Shown one piece after another: positions 20,858 through 31,574 of a stretch of DNA of 64,000 nucleotides. The stretch's first letter is position 1. Every line of letters starts with the position of its first letter. The notes below the pieces were generated by a model, which did not search any database, was not told the DNA's origin, and worked only from the letters and a program-made list of their open reading frames with translations. This DNA is from Corythucha ciliata. Taxonomy: Eukaryota > Arthropoda > Insecta > Hemiptera > Tingidae. The stretch is taken from assembly GCA_038030265.1 (NCBI GenBank), contig CM075942.1, positions 43,924,751 to 43,988,750 on the forward strand, written 5' to 3'. Both the position numbers and the translations under genes were made by a program.

Positions 20858-21698
20858 TTGGCGATTGTAGCTAAGGGGTACGATGTCTGGCGGCGTTTCA
20901 GAGAAACATTGAGTCCGGTACTCCATGTGATTTATTGTTGTCGTTTGACAACAAACTACAACAAAGTTTTCTTCAATCAGGAAGTTCATGTATCAAAAAT
21001 GTTCACCAGTGACACTTTTTTACTGTGAACTTCGCCTAGTTTTTACCAACGGTGACGAGGAGGCCTCGATATTGTACCTTTGGCATCACCGAATCAAGAA
21101 AACAAGACGGTTATGCGGGTGCGCAGTACACCCGTACAGAAACTTTCACTATCGGCTATTTGTTGGAGCAAGAAAACTCGAAAACACCGATTCAAAAACG
21201 TTTTCGATTATTTTGCTGAACCCGTGCCGTAATAAGCACTGAGACGAAACGGTGAGCTGGCGAGTACCAATAAAGAAATGATAAGGCGCTCGTGGGATGT
21301 CTCTCAAGGGTGAATCCAGAGAAAACTGCTGTGTATTCGGTTGTTCTTCCCGTCGTAACCGAGACACAACAATGTCATTTCATTGTTTCCCAAAAATTGA
21401 GGGTTCAATGGTGTCAGTTATCATTAAGCCCAGTGTTTGGAGAAAGTCGACCGCCGAAAGGCTTGGGAGCTTGCTTGACGTTTGAGTATAAATATATCAG
21501 AAACCATGTTCTCCTGTTCTCGTCACTTTAGGCCAACTGACTACTTTTTCCCCATTATTTTACGGACGTTGACCACGAAAACACACTTTATAAAAACACA
21601 AAACTTGTTCAACCATTCACTAAAAATAACACATGTGGGGAGTACCGGTTTCATTATCTCACGACACTAGCGCCGCTAGTGATATCTACAATCGCCAA
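20858..21698 (+). mobile_element. 841-bp DNA transposon, copy 1, with THAP-like ORF
   Basis: TTGGCGATTGTAG at the left end is inverted as CTACAATCGCCAA at the right end. If the TIR is read as TGGCG..., the flanks are AT on both sides, a 2-bp duplication. GGCGGCGTT and AGCGGCGCT give a second, weaker subterminal match. It lacks a transposase domain, so it is non-autonomous or a decayed ISL2EU/PIF-like element. The association with that group is inference from the THAP ORF. Confidence 0.75.
21297..21485 (+). pseudogene. THAP-like ORF in transposon copy 1
   Basis: A 62-residue frame starts MSLKGESRENCCVFGCSSRR and continues 'TMSFHCFPK', which fits the beginning of a THAP zinc finger (C-x-x-x-C, then S-F-x-x-F-P). 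The later Cys/His pair and the AVPTIF-type end of the domain are not present before the stop. It could be the first exon of a longer transposon gene whose other exons have been lost. An identical frame is in copy 2. Confidence 0.55.
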
Positions 21699-22325
21699 TA
21701 TAAAATATTCATTTTAAAAATTCCTTTTCATTTCAAATAATAAGCCTAAAAAACTAAATGTCGTGAGTGAAAATTCGGCAACTTTTGTGAAAGAAAAGTT
21801 AAGACTAGTTATACGGCGTGACCAATTGTCCCATCGTCTCTCGGAAATTCAAAAAGCATCCTCTTTCGGATCTTTAGTGTGACCAGTTGTCCCACAGTTT
21901 TCGGGAACTCTAGTTGAAGTGTGATCGTTCCCACTTTCGCCGCCTTCACCACCGAAAAAGCCAAAAAGAACAACCATTTTTGGACCTTCACGAGCGACAA
22001 AAGAAAACAAAAACAAAACTCTGCACATCTTCAAGTTATCCACAAAAAAAAACGAACCATATTGAACTTTCAATTGTGAAAAAAAAATCTGTGGTCGATT
22101 CCCCAGTTTATTCGCATTAAGCTCGTTTACGTTACACCTCGGGTTAAAGACTTTGCGTGCGGTGGTCAATTCCCCCGAACCGTCTTCTTTTTCGGCATCG
22201 TCTTCGCAGCATCGACTCTCTCGCTTTAGTAGTTGTAAGTTTGTTTTGTAGTTGTCCATTGTTATAGTTTTAAGCTCAAGAAATAAGACTCTAATCTAAA
22301 TAATCATCAAAAAAATAGTAAGCTA

Positions 22326-23166
22326 TTGGCGATTGTAGCTAAGGGGTACGATGTCTGGCGGCGTTTCAGAGAAACATTGAGTCCGGTACTCCATGTGATT
22401 TATTGTTGTCGTTTGACAACAAACTACAACAAAGTTTTCTTCAATCAGGAAGTTCATGTATCAAAAATGTTCACCAGTGACACTTTTTTACTGTGAACTT
22501 CGCCTAGTTTTTACCAACGGTGACGAGGAGGCCTCGATATTGTACCTTTGGCATCACCGAATCAAGAAAACAAGACGGTTATGCGGGTGCGCAGTACACC
22601 CGTACAGAAACTTTCACTATCGGCTATTTGTTGGAGCAAGAAAACTCGAAAACACCGATTCAAAAACGTTTTCGATTATTTTGCTGAACCCGTGCCGTAA
22701 TAAGCACTGAGACGAAACGGTGAGCTGGCGAGTACCAATAAAGAAATGATAAGGCGCTCGTGGGATGTCTCTCAAGGGTGAATCCAGAGAAAACTGCTGT
22801 GTATTCGGTTGTTCTTCCCGTCGTAACCGAGACACAACAATGTCATTTCATTGTTTCCCAAAAATTGAGGGTTCAATGGTGTCAGTTATCATTAAGCCCA
22901 GTGTTTGGAGAAAGTCGACCGCCGAAAGGCTTGGGAGCTTGCTTGACGTTTGAGTATAAATATATCAGAAACCATGTTCTCCTGTTCTCGTCACTTTAGG
23001 CCAACTGACTACTTTTTCCCCATTATTTTACGGACGTTGACCACGAAAACACACTTTATAAAAACACAAAACTTGTTCAACCATTCGCTAAAAATAACAC
23101 ATGTGGGGAGTACCGGTTTCATTATCTCACGACACTAGCGCCGCTAGTGATAGCTACAATCGCCAA
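22326..23166 (+). mobile_element. 841-bp DNA transposon, copy 2, with THAP-like ORF
   Basis: Same ends and same length as the copy at 20858-21698. It is present because the leader block was duplicated, not by a second transposition: the sequence on both sides is also duplicated. Confidence 0.75.
22765..22953 (+). pseudogene. THAP-like ORF in transposon copy 2
   Basis: The same 62-residue frame as at 21297-21485, without a difference in the protein. See that entry for motifs and doubts. Confidence 0.55.
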
Positions 23167-23225
23167 TATAAAATATTCATTTTAAAAATTCCTTTTCATT
23201 TCAAATAATAAGCCTAAAAAAAAAA

Positions 23226-24362
23226 ATGGAAGTTGATAGAATTATCCGAAGAGAAGACTATGATCATCTTCAATGCTATGATGGAAATCCAAGAGAATTA
23301 TTATTTATTATTTCGTCCGTCACCAATATTTTAAATTCTGTGTGCGCTGAAAATGTCGCACAACGTGCCCAACATCACACAATTCTTTTAAGTAAGGTAA
23401 AGTCAAAACTTATTGGATCAGCACAGTCAGTAATTCTCACCCGAGAAGTCAACTCAGTTGCCTCTCTAATCGATTTACTTAAGTCAAATTTTGCTGACTC
23501 CCGAACATTCGAATCTTTAAAATCCGAAATTCACCAGAGTAAACCATTTGCGAAAGAGATCCCAGCGGACTATCTTAATCGCTTAGAAAGTATTAGGCAT
23601 TTAATTTTTGCAAAGTTAGGAATAGACGGAGTAGAAGGTGAAATTTTAAATGCTATTATGGAAACCACGGAAAAAGAGATCATTCACCACATGTATTCCA
23701 CTCTTCCCTGGCAGTTAACGAATCATATCATGACGTTTAATCCCCAAAATCTCATAGATTTAAGAAATGTCTTAAATACTAAATGCACTTTTATCATTGA
23801 ACAATTAAATAGTAAGCAGCAATTTAGTTCTAACGATTATAAAAATAAAAATGGCTCTAGAATGAATAATGGTAGAAATAATACTAATTACAATCCCCAA
23901 TTTAATACTAATTTTTCACGCCCACAACAAAACTTTACCCCCCACGCTTTCCAACAACAACAAAGACCATTCTATAATCGTTTCCCACAAAATCAACAGG
24001 CACAACAGCAAAGAAACTTTTTACCTAGTGGTAGTGAACAAAACACAGTGTCCATGAGAACTTACAATAGTAACAATTTTAATAGACGAAATAACGCTCA
24101 TGAGTTTAATTACGTAAATAATCCACCGAATTATGAGCAATATAACCCCCAAAATTATCAATACGACCCTCATGCTCGAAATCGTCATTGGGATCCGGAT
24201 TACCAACGTGTCCAAACCTCTCAGAATTTTCAATTTTACCAAAATCCCCAAAATCAACCTAATCAATCTCAAGAAGAAGAGACCAATGGATCGAACCAGC
24301 CTTTTCTCAATGGCAGTGGTCAAATGAACTGCGTAAGCCCGACAGAAATGTACCAAAATTAG
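23226..24362 (+). CDS. gag: Errantivirus Gag, intact ORF (378 aa)
   Basis: The ATG follows an A-rich stretch (AAAAAAATGG). The N-terminal two thirds form an alpha-helical-looking capsid-type region. The C-terminal third (from about residue 200) is very rich in Asn and Gln with repeated NPQNY/QQQ patterns. No CCHC zinc knuckle is present, in keeping with several errantiviral Gag proteins. The known role is particle assembly and RNA packaging. The stop is at 24360-24362. The pol frame is -1 and already open from about 24275, so the two overlap by nearly 90 bp, fitting expression of Gag-Pol by -1 frameshifting. I could not identify a strict X-XXY-YYZ slip site. Confidence 0.9.
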   Translation: MEVDRIIRREDYDHLQCYDGNPRELLFIISSVTNILNSVCAENVAQRAQHHTILLSKVKSKLIGSAQSVILTREVNSVASLIDLLKSNFADSRTFESLKSEIHQSKPFAKEIPADYLNRLESIRHLIFAKLGIDGVEGEILNAIMETTEKEIIHHMYSTLPWQLTNHIMTFNPQNLIDLRNVLNTKCTFIIEQLNSKQQFSSNDYKNKNGSRMNNGRNNTNYNPQFNTNFSRPQQNFTPHAFQQQQRPFYNRFPQNQQAQQQRNFLPSGSEQNTVSMRTYNSNNFNRRNNAHEFNYVNNPPNYEQYNPQNYQYDPHARNRHWDPDYQRVQTSQNFQFYQNPQNQPNQSQEEETNGSNQPFLNGSGQMNCVSPTEMYQN

Positions 24363-27300
24363 ATCTTAACTTCGTAGGTAAGTCCCTACCGTACGCCCAA
24401 GACAAATTTAATCTAAAATGGCTAATTGACACAGGTTCAGCAAAAAATTATTTCCACCCTGAGATAATTACTGCAAACATTCTCAAATTCAAAGAACATT
24501 TTATTGTTAGCACCCCGGCAGGTGAACAGAAAGGCTACGAATATATGTTAACAAACCTAAACCACTACTTCGATATCGATGCCTGGATTAAAATGTACAT
24601 ATTCCCCTTTTCCAATAAGTATGAGATATTACTAGGGTATGAAACAATGAAAGAACTAAACATTAAGTTAAATTTTGAAACCCATACAATGATAGCTAAT
24701 AATAAACAATTTCAATTAAAGTACACTATGATTGACGAAAGTGATCAAAAAATTACATTAAGGAAAGGACTTAATATTATTGAACTACCTATAGTAAATA
24801 ATAACAATTTAAGTGAAGGATTAATCAATGAAATAAGTGGAAATGGATATACTATCAAAGAAGGAATTTACTCTTTTGACAACAATAAAGTTAGGTGTTT
24901 AGTCGAATCCCAAGAGCTCATGACCATTTGTCCCGAGCCTATGGAGGTCGATGATATAGATTATTTAACATCAAAGTTAGACGTAAGTGAAAATACTATT
25001 CTAGAAATTAAGAAAGAAATTCCTCAATTAATACGAACCGATCATATGAATTCGGAAGAAAAAGAAACCATTATCAAATTACTTAAGGAGTTTCCACATA
25101 TCATTAAAAGAGAGAAAGACCTGCTTAGCTCTTCCAAAAACTTACTAAAACATACAATAAGGAAAAAAGACGATATTCCAGTTTACACCCGAAATTACAG
25201 ATATCCTCAAATTTTCCGAGACGATATCAAATTAGAAATCGACAAACTTCTAGAGAATAGAATCATCAGAGAATCTAATTCCCCTTACAACTCCCCAATA
25301 TGGGTAGTCCCAAAGAAGCCTGACTTTTTTTGACGCCTCAGGAAAGAGGAAAATTTGCGTAGTCTTAGACTATAGAAAAATTAACGACAAAACAATTGAC
25401 GATAAATTCCCTCTACCGGTGATTGAAGATTTACTTGGAAAAATAGGTCGAGCTACTTATTTTAGCACAATCGATCTGGCCTCTGGCTTCCATCAAATCG
25501 AGATGGACCCGGATTCAATCCCTAAGACTGCCTTCAGGACTGAGGACGGCCATTTTGAGTTCCTCAGGATGCCCTTTGGTCTGAAAAATGCCCCACCTAC
25601 GTTTCAGAGGGCAATGAACCTGATATTTTCACGTATTCCAAATGTGTTGGTTTACATGGACGATATAATAGTTTATTCGGAAAACTTAGAGGAACATAAA
25701 AAACACCTAAAGAAAGTTTTCGAACTACTTCAAAACCACAACCTTAAGATACAGCTTGATAAAACCGAATTCTTCAAAAAAGAACTCGCCTACCTCGGCC
25801 ATATTGTGTCTGAGAAAGGTATTCAACCAAACCCCGCCAAACTAGAAGCTATTGCAAACTTTCCAAATCCAACGAATCAAAAACAAATAAAACAATTCCT
25901 TGGATTAACTGGCTACTACAGAAAAATGATTAGAAACTATGCAAAAATTGCCAAACCTTTAACCTCGTTACTACGAAATGACTCCACTATTGATGCTTCA
26001 AACCCCGAATTTCTTAATGCAATTAATACTCTAAAATCTTTACTTCAAAACAATCCCATTTTGCAGCCACAAGATTAATAAACCCTTTTTACTGACTACA
26101 GACGCTTCTAATTATGCTATAGGAGCAGTCTTATCCCAAAATGTTAACGGAAAAGATCTACCAATCTCTTACGCGTCCCGAACCCTGAATTCGAGTGAAG
26201 AAAGATTAAGTACAATAGAAAAAGAACTTTTAGCAATTGTATGGGCATGCAAATACTTTAGACCTTATATTTACGGAAGACGCTTTACCATCCAAACAGA
26301 TCATAAACCTTTACAGTATCTTCATAACATGAAAGAACCCAGCGCTAAGATGCTGCGGTGGAAATGCCAACTGGCAGATTATGATTTTGATATAAAGTAC
26401 GTCCTAGGAAAAACGAATTACGTAGCAGACGCATTATCCAGAAATCCCGTTCAAAATTTAAATGCAATCGAAAATGACGAAATAAACCCAGATAAAGTTT
26501 TAAATCAAGTTTTAAATGAGACCCAAAATAGTGTAAATTTTCCAAATTCAGTTGAATCCTTAATCTCACATCCAAATGATGAAAACCAACCTAACGAAAT
26601 TAAAGACGCTGATAGTTTAGCTACCATCCATTCACAGTTAAGCTCCTCAGGAAATATAGTTCTTGTTGATGACCTGTTAAAATGTGTAAATGTAGAAAAA
26701 TCCCAAATCGTAATTCAAAGAGGAAAACCCATGCTCAATAATAACGTCGGTCTATTTCATTCCACAAAGAGAAGATTAGTATGGAATACCGCTTGGCCTT
26801 ATCATTCTGACTTGGAAAAATACTGTTTAGAATTTTGGAACCAAATAAAACGTATGGAGTTTATTGCTCTGATAAGAATTTAAAATTAGAGGACGAAGTC
26901 CTAGATCAAGTATTCCTCAAGTTTCAAAATATTGTTGAGGAAAAATTTCCCACCGTTAGAATAAAAAGATACAAAAAACTTAATATAGACGTTGAAGAAA
27001 AGGACGATAGATTAGATTTAATTACAGATCAACACATAGGCAAAACTAGTCATAGAGGAATTAATGACGTATATAACAACTTAAGAAAGAAATACTATTG
27101 GCCTGGCATGCTAACAGACATAACAAAATTTGTGAATAATTGTGACATAAAAATGTAAAAAGGTTAAATATGATCGAAATCCCCCTAAAGCTGAATTCAA
27201 AATAACTCCAACTCCTAACAAACCATTTGAAAAAATGCAAATTGATATTCTCTTTTATAATAATGCCGCTCTATTGACACTTATTGATTGCTTTTCGAAA

Positions 27301-28095
27301 ACATTATTTGCTTATAAAATTAACAGTAAAAATGCAGTAGAAATAGTAAACAAACTTAAAGAATACCTCAGTTTATTCCCAGCCCCCTTAGAAATCCAAG
27401 GAGATAATGGAGGAGAATTTGCCAATGAAACTGTCAAAAATTTCCTTCAATATAATAATATAAATCTTCACCTTACAACTCCTAACTATCATAATTCTAA
27501 TGGATTAATTAATAGGGCTCATTTAACTCTTGTAGAAATCATGAATATTATAAAAACACAAGACACTGACATTTCACTTATCAATCTTATACGGCTAGCA
27601 CTCATTGTATACAATAATACTCCTAACACCAATTTGAAACTAACACCAAATGAAATCACTTTCGGAATAACACAACCTACAGAAATTAAAAATGACTTCA
27701 TTCTTGAACAAAAAACCAACGAATATCACAGAGAAACAACCCTTATTCATCAAGACATAAAAGACTTAATTGAAAAAGAGAAAGAAAACAGAACCGAAAC
27801 CCTTAATCAAAATCGTGAAAAAGTAAATTGTATACCAGACGGTAATATCTTTCTCAAAACCTACGTTCGTAATGAAGCTAAAGATAAATATAAGAAAGTA
27901 CAATATGATAAAGGTGCAAATACTGTTAACTTAGGAAGAAAAAATGTTAAAATACACCCCAGTCAAATCAAAAGACCTAGAAGATTTGAAGACCACTCAA
28001 ATCAGAAAATTTCCTTCCAGGATAATAATGAAGAATCCAATCAAAATTCTCTTAATGACACTTCTTCTCAACCAGGACCCAGCTCACGCTTATAA
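24275..28095 (+). pseudogene. pol: Errantivirus Pol polyprotein with several frame breaks
   Basis: Domain order is correct: protease with DTGS near 24430, reverse transcriptase with YMDD at 25653-25664, RNase H from about 26092 ('[15 protein letters not shown]'), integrase zinc-binding part about 27028-27160, and integrase core with QGDNGGEF near 27398-27420. The reading frame changes at about 25325-25331 (a run of seven T), about 26070-26080, about 26835-26883 and about 27150-27160 (a run of five A just before the second Cys of a C-x-x-C pair). At 27511-27513 the position of the third catalytic acid of the integrase encodes Asn within 'NSNGLINRAH'. The polyprotein cannot be made in one piece from this copy as assembled. 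Some breaks lie in homopolymers and may be sequencing errors. Confidence 0.9.
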
Positions 28096-29680
28096 AATAA
28101 CTAATCTATCTAATGGACCTGGAATTATTCCAATTAAAATTCAAAATTCATACATCCTAAAAGATTATTTTACTTATGTTCATGCCATTAATTTAACCTT
28201 GATTCAAGAAGAATTAAATTCCATTCTCAATTCACTTGACCATGTTGTGTATGATAATTCAATCAAAAATTCTTATGTAGAATCATTAAAAGCTCAAACG
28301 ATGGCCACTCAGCATAGTTTAATAAAATCCCATTTAGAATATGCCCAAAATAAATTAGATCATGTTTTCTCCAACGCTGTGTATTCCAATAGACCTAAAA
28401 GAGGCCTAATTAATGCTCTTGGTTCTGCTATATCATGGTTGACCGGTAACATGGATGCCAACGATAAAAAACGCTATGACGAAGTAATCCATAAGTTAGA
28501 AATAAATAATTATCATTTAGAGCATAACGTTGAAAACCAGTTATCTGTCAATGAAAAACTTATTGACGCTTTTAACAAAGATCTATTAGTCATAAGAAAC
28601 AATAACGCTAAAATCAAGAAAATTGTAGATAGTAATATTAATAACGTAATTGAAAATAACCAGCATTTTATGATAATATATGTAACAATTGCCTTACTAA
28701 CACTTAGGATTAATGATATCGACTCCTCACTTGAATTTTGCAAGCGTAATATTATTCATGAAAGTATAATCTCAAAAAAGGAATTAGCACGCATCTCAGA
28801 TGACAACCCTAGAAATAAAATCATATCTAAATCGCCCGAAATTCTCTGGCAAACCGGTAAAGTTCATTGTTCATTGACTCCCACTCATTTGTACTACTTT
28901 GTCCAATTACCCCTAGACGTCCCGTTGACGGAAACTTATTTTCTTCTTTCTTATCCGATAGCCGAATCAGAATCAAATGTAAAAATTACGGTAGTTCATC
29001 CTCCTTTAGTGCTCAAGCAAGACCAATTACTTACAGGAAGCTGTGACTTAATCTTAGATTATTTTTACTGTACCAATGTGACACAAGTTCATAACCCTTG
29101 TATAGATAGCCTAGTGAAGAACAATAATAATAATGCATGTGTATCTTATGTTACACCTCGTCCTAAACCTTTTGTGAAATTTGTACCAATAATTAACCAA
29201 TACCTTGTTTATGATACCCCATTATTATATGCTCACAGTAATCTCTCCAATTTTACCATTAATGTCAAGAAAACTGCTCTCCTACAATTTAGTGCCAACG
29301 AAACGTTAATCAATGCTGAAACAATTTATAAATATTATGAAACTTTCCCAATCACTCTTGAAAACTTCCCAATGCATTCTACATTTTTAAACCTCAGTTT
29401 TGATGAAGTTCGTAAATTAAACGTACTCATGACACCCCTTGAAGAACTAGAAGAAAATTACTCTACTTTTGACCATGTGCCAATCTTATACTCCTTTTGT
29501 ACTCTGTCCCTTTGTATTATATCGCTTTTGCTAGTTCTTAAATTCCAACCCTTCAATTTCAATTGTCTAAAAAGAAAAGTAAATGAACCCATTGAAAAAA
29601 ACGAAACAATTGAAGTAAATTCGCCTGAAACTAATCATGCTCAATCACCCCCAAAATTTTGTGTACCCAGTATATTTTGA
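28028..29680 (+). CDS. env: Errantivirus envelope protein, intact ORF (about 550 aa)
   Basis: The frame is open from 27944, but the Met at 28028 opens a good signal peptide (MKNPIKILLMTLLLNQ, with cleavage likely near AHA). This is the baculovirus F-like Env of the gypsy group. A furin-type site RPKR (28391-28402) is followed at once by a hydrophobic fusion-peptide-like stretch (GLINALGSAISWLTG), and there are many N-glycosylation sequons. A membrane anchor lies near 29477-29545 ('LYSFCTLSLCIISLLLVLKF') before a tail of about 45 residues. It overlaps the pol end by about 70 bp. In this group env is made from a spliced mRNA, so the start and donor need RNA evidence. No stop or frame break interrupts it, in contrast with pol. 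Confidence 0.9.
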   Translation: MKNPIKILLMTLLLNQDPAHAYKITNLSNGPGIIPIKIQNSYILKDYFTYVHAINLTLIQEELNSILNSLDHVVYDNSIKNSYVESLKAQTMATQHSLIKSHLEYAQNKLDHVFSNAVYSNRPKRGLINALGSAISWLTGNMDANDKKRYDEVIHKLEINNYHLEHNVENQLSVNEKLIDAFNKDLLVIRNNNAKIKKIVDSNINNVIENNQHFMIIYVTIALLTLRINDIDSSLEFCKRNIIHESIISKKELARISDDNPRNKIISKSPEILWQTGKVHCSLTPTHLYYFVQLPLDVPLTETYFLLSYPIAESESNVKITVVHPPLVLKQDQLLTGSCDLILDYFYCTNVTQVHNPCIDSLVKNNNNNACVSYVTPRPKPFVKFVPIINQYLVYDTPLLYAHSNLSNFTINVKKTALLQFSANETLINAETIYKYYETFPITLENFPMHSTFLNLSFDEVRKLNVLMTPLEELEENYSTFDHVPILYSFCTLSLCIISLLLVLKFQPFNFNCLKRKVNEPIEKNETIEVNSPETNHAQSPPKFCVPSIF

Positions 29681-29698
29681 CATGTGGAACTGCCAAAC

Positions 29699-29711
29699 TT
29701 ATGGAGGGAGG
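29699..29711 (+). other. Errantivirus polypurine tract
   Basis: TTATGGAGGGAGG lies immediately before the 3' LTR start AGTTATAG. The purine run GGAGGGAGG primes plus-strand DNA synthesis in this family. Confidence 0.8.
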
Positions 29712-29910
29712 AGTTATAGAGCAATAATCCCGTATTTCTATGTAACCCTAGATCCCTGCGAAATGCAGACTCTTCAATTTTGTACTGGAATAAATAGTCT
29801 AGGAAAATAGAAAGACAGTCAGTCGGTTGGTGTAACGCGTAGAGATAACTTGTGCGGAAAAATAAAATAAAGTTTTTAAAAACCATTTTTGTCGTTCGGA
29901 CCATTTAACT
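29712..29910 (+). repeat. Errantivirus 3' LTR
   Basis: It matches 20063-20262 except for about three substitutions (TTTATATG against TTTCTATG, CGATTGG against CGGTTGG, GTCATTC against GTCGTTC) and one T-run length change. It is followed by CCAG, the target duplication. Confidence 0.95.
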
Positions 29911-31168
29911 CCAGAATCTAAATCTATACGACCAGAAGACACCTACTGCGAAAACCTCTTTTCCAAAGAAACTCGGCTCTTAGACGACGGCCGGTACTCC
30001 GTACCCCTCATGTTCAAGCCAGGTGGGCCTACACTAGGTGTCTCCAAAAATCTTTTCTTGTCGCTAGAAAAACGCTTAGAAAAGGAACCTAAGCTGAAGA
30101 CCGATTACCACCAAGCCATAAAGGCCTACGTCGAAGAGGGTCATCTGAGAAAAATATCAGAAGAGGACAGTTTCTCCGCCCCGGGATATTTCTTGCCTCA
30201 CCACGGGGTTACCAAGGAGGACAGCACTACTACAAAGCTTCGGGTCGTATTTGACGCGGCCAGTAGAACGGAAAATGGCCGTTCCCTAAACGATACCTTG
30301 TACTCTGGTCCCAAATTGCAAAAGGAAATCGTTGAGATTCTCCTTCTCTTTCGTCTTGAACCCGTTGTGTTAACTGGCGACATCAGAAAAATGTTTTGTC
30401 AGGTTCAACCCGATGACCAGGTATTTCAACAAGTCTTATGGCATTTTTCGGTTGACGAGCCCCTCGGAACCTACCAAATGACATCACTGGTATTCGGAAT
30501 CACCTGTTCCCCCTATTTGGCGATTAGAACCCTGCAACAACTTGTTAACGAGACAACGGAGAGCATTTTCCATTAGCCTCGAACGCTCTCTTGAGCAATT
30601 TGTACGTCGACGACCTCTTGATTTCCTGTCAAGAAGTTCATTCAGCTCGCACTCTCATGCAGCAATTGAAGGAGCTGCTTGCATTAGGTGGGTTTGAAAT
30701 GAGAAAATGGTGTAGTAATCATCCACTCGTTCTAGATGGCATCGACGCTGAAGTTCAAGCGCTCCAGTCCGACGTTACTTTTGACGTAGATACGTTTTTG
30801 AAGGTCCTCGGCATGTTTTGGAATCCACGGTCGGACTGTTTCAGCTATAAAACCTCAGAAAGCGACAGTCCCCCTACAAAACGAGGCGTGCTTTCAACAC
30901 TAGCAACAATTTTCGATCCGTTCGGATTATTGGCGCCCTGTAATCTACAGGCCAAGATATTCCTAAAAGAACTCTGGCAGCAAAATTTAGATTGGGACGA
31001 TCACCTGCCATCAACACTTTTCAATCGTTGGGTTTCGATTAAAAATGAATTCCTAAGTTTGTCAAACCTTAGTATACCTGGATTTTATTGCTACTCGAAT
31101 TCATTGCGCAGGTACTCTTTGCATTGCTTCGCCGACGCGTCACAGGAAGCTTACGCCGGCGCTATATA
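29911..31168 (+). pseudogene. BEL/Pao reverse transcriptase and start of RNase H (3' of errantivirus)
   Basis: The reading resumes right after the errantivirus. Typical BEL motifs follow in order: 'GRYSVPLMFK', 'FDAASRTENGRSLNDTLYSG', 'GDIRKMFCQV', 'TSLVFGITCSPYLA', the polymerase box YVDD at 30603-30614, and 'RGVLSTLATIFDPFGLLAP' and 'FADASQEAYAGAIY' for the RNase H start. A single-base frame change near 30572 separates the halves of the RT. The interruption at 31169 falls inside the RNase H frame. Inactive. Confidence 0.9.
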
Positions 31169-31572
31169 CAGGGTGCGGCAGCATAACTTCCTTTTTTCAA
31201 AACTCAATGAAAACTATTGTATGCATCAGAAAATATTTATTTATTTTTTATAATGTAGGTACATTATATACATTATATACACATAAACACGGGAACCGTC
31301 CAAGAACCCTACAAGATTTGAAGACCAACATCCAAGAAGAAATTGCCAACATAACACCTGCTATGCTAACAAGACTCATGACAAACGCCAGAAATCGGTT
31401 TACGCAATGTTTGGAGAATGGGGGACGCCACCTAACAGGTTTGATTTTCAAAACAATGTAAATAAAAACTTTAGACATGTACCTACATTATGAAAAATAA
31501 ATAAATATTTTCTGATGCATACAATAGTTTTCATTGAGTTTTGAAAAAAGGAAGTTATGCTGCCGCACCCTG
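31169..31572 (+). mobile_element. 404-bp Tc1/mariner-type element with ~97-bp TIRs, inside BEL
   Basis: It starts CAGGGTGCGGCAGCATAACT and ends AGTTATGCTGCCGCACCCTG, flanked by TA (31167-31168 and 31573-31574). The inverted repeats are nearly perfect over about 97 bp. The middle encodes only the last part of a transposase ('RPRTLQDLKTNIQEEIANIT', 'CLENGGRHLTGLIFKTM'), so this is an internal-deletion derivative. The BEL RNase H frame continues beyond it. Confidence 0.9.
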
Positions 31573-31574
31573 TA

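Larger units (their letters stand above)
20293..21762 (+). repeat. Errantivirus leader, tandem unit 1 (about 1.47 kb)
   Basis: The unit begins GTGAGTGAAAATTCGGCA and is followed by an almost identical second unit at 21763. The few differences include a T-run (CTTTTTG against CTTTTG), an A-run, ATATC against ATAGC near the end and CACTAAA against CGCTAAA. The first 565 bp belong to the viral leader. The remainder is largely the 841-bp DNA transposon at 20858-21698. Long leaders are usual in errantiviruses, but a duplicated one is not. Confidence 0.95.
21763..23220 (+). repeat. Errantivirus leader, tandem unit 2 (about 1.46 kb)
   Basis: Second copy of the leader block, ending in AAGCCTAAAAAA just before the gag ATG. 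Unit 1 has AAGCCTAAAAAACTAAATG at the same point, so the unit junction itself resembles a mutated gag-start context. Near-identity implies a duplication younger than, or close in age to, the viral insertion, or an assembly effect. Confidence 0.95.
20063..29910 (+). mobile_element. Full-length errantivirus (env-bearing Ty3/gypsy endogenous retrovirus)
   Basis: LTRs of 200 and 199 bp begin AGTTA and end TAACT, as in the gypsy/Errantivirus group. The flanking 4-bp duplication CCAG is present at 20059-20062 and 29911-29914. Internal order is PBS, long leader (tandemly duplicated), gag, pol in the -1 frame, env, polypurine tract. The LTRs differ by about three substitutions and one indel, so insertion is fairly recent. 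gag and env are open; pol has several single-base frame breaks. It sits inside the BEL/Pao element, so it is younger than that element. Errantiviruses are vertically inherited in insects, and some can form infectious particles. Confidence 0.95.
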
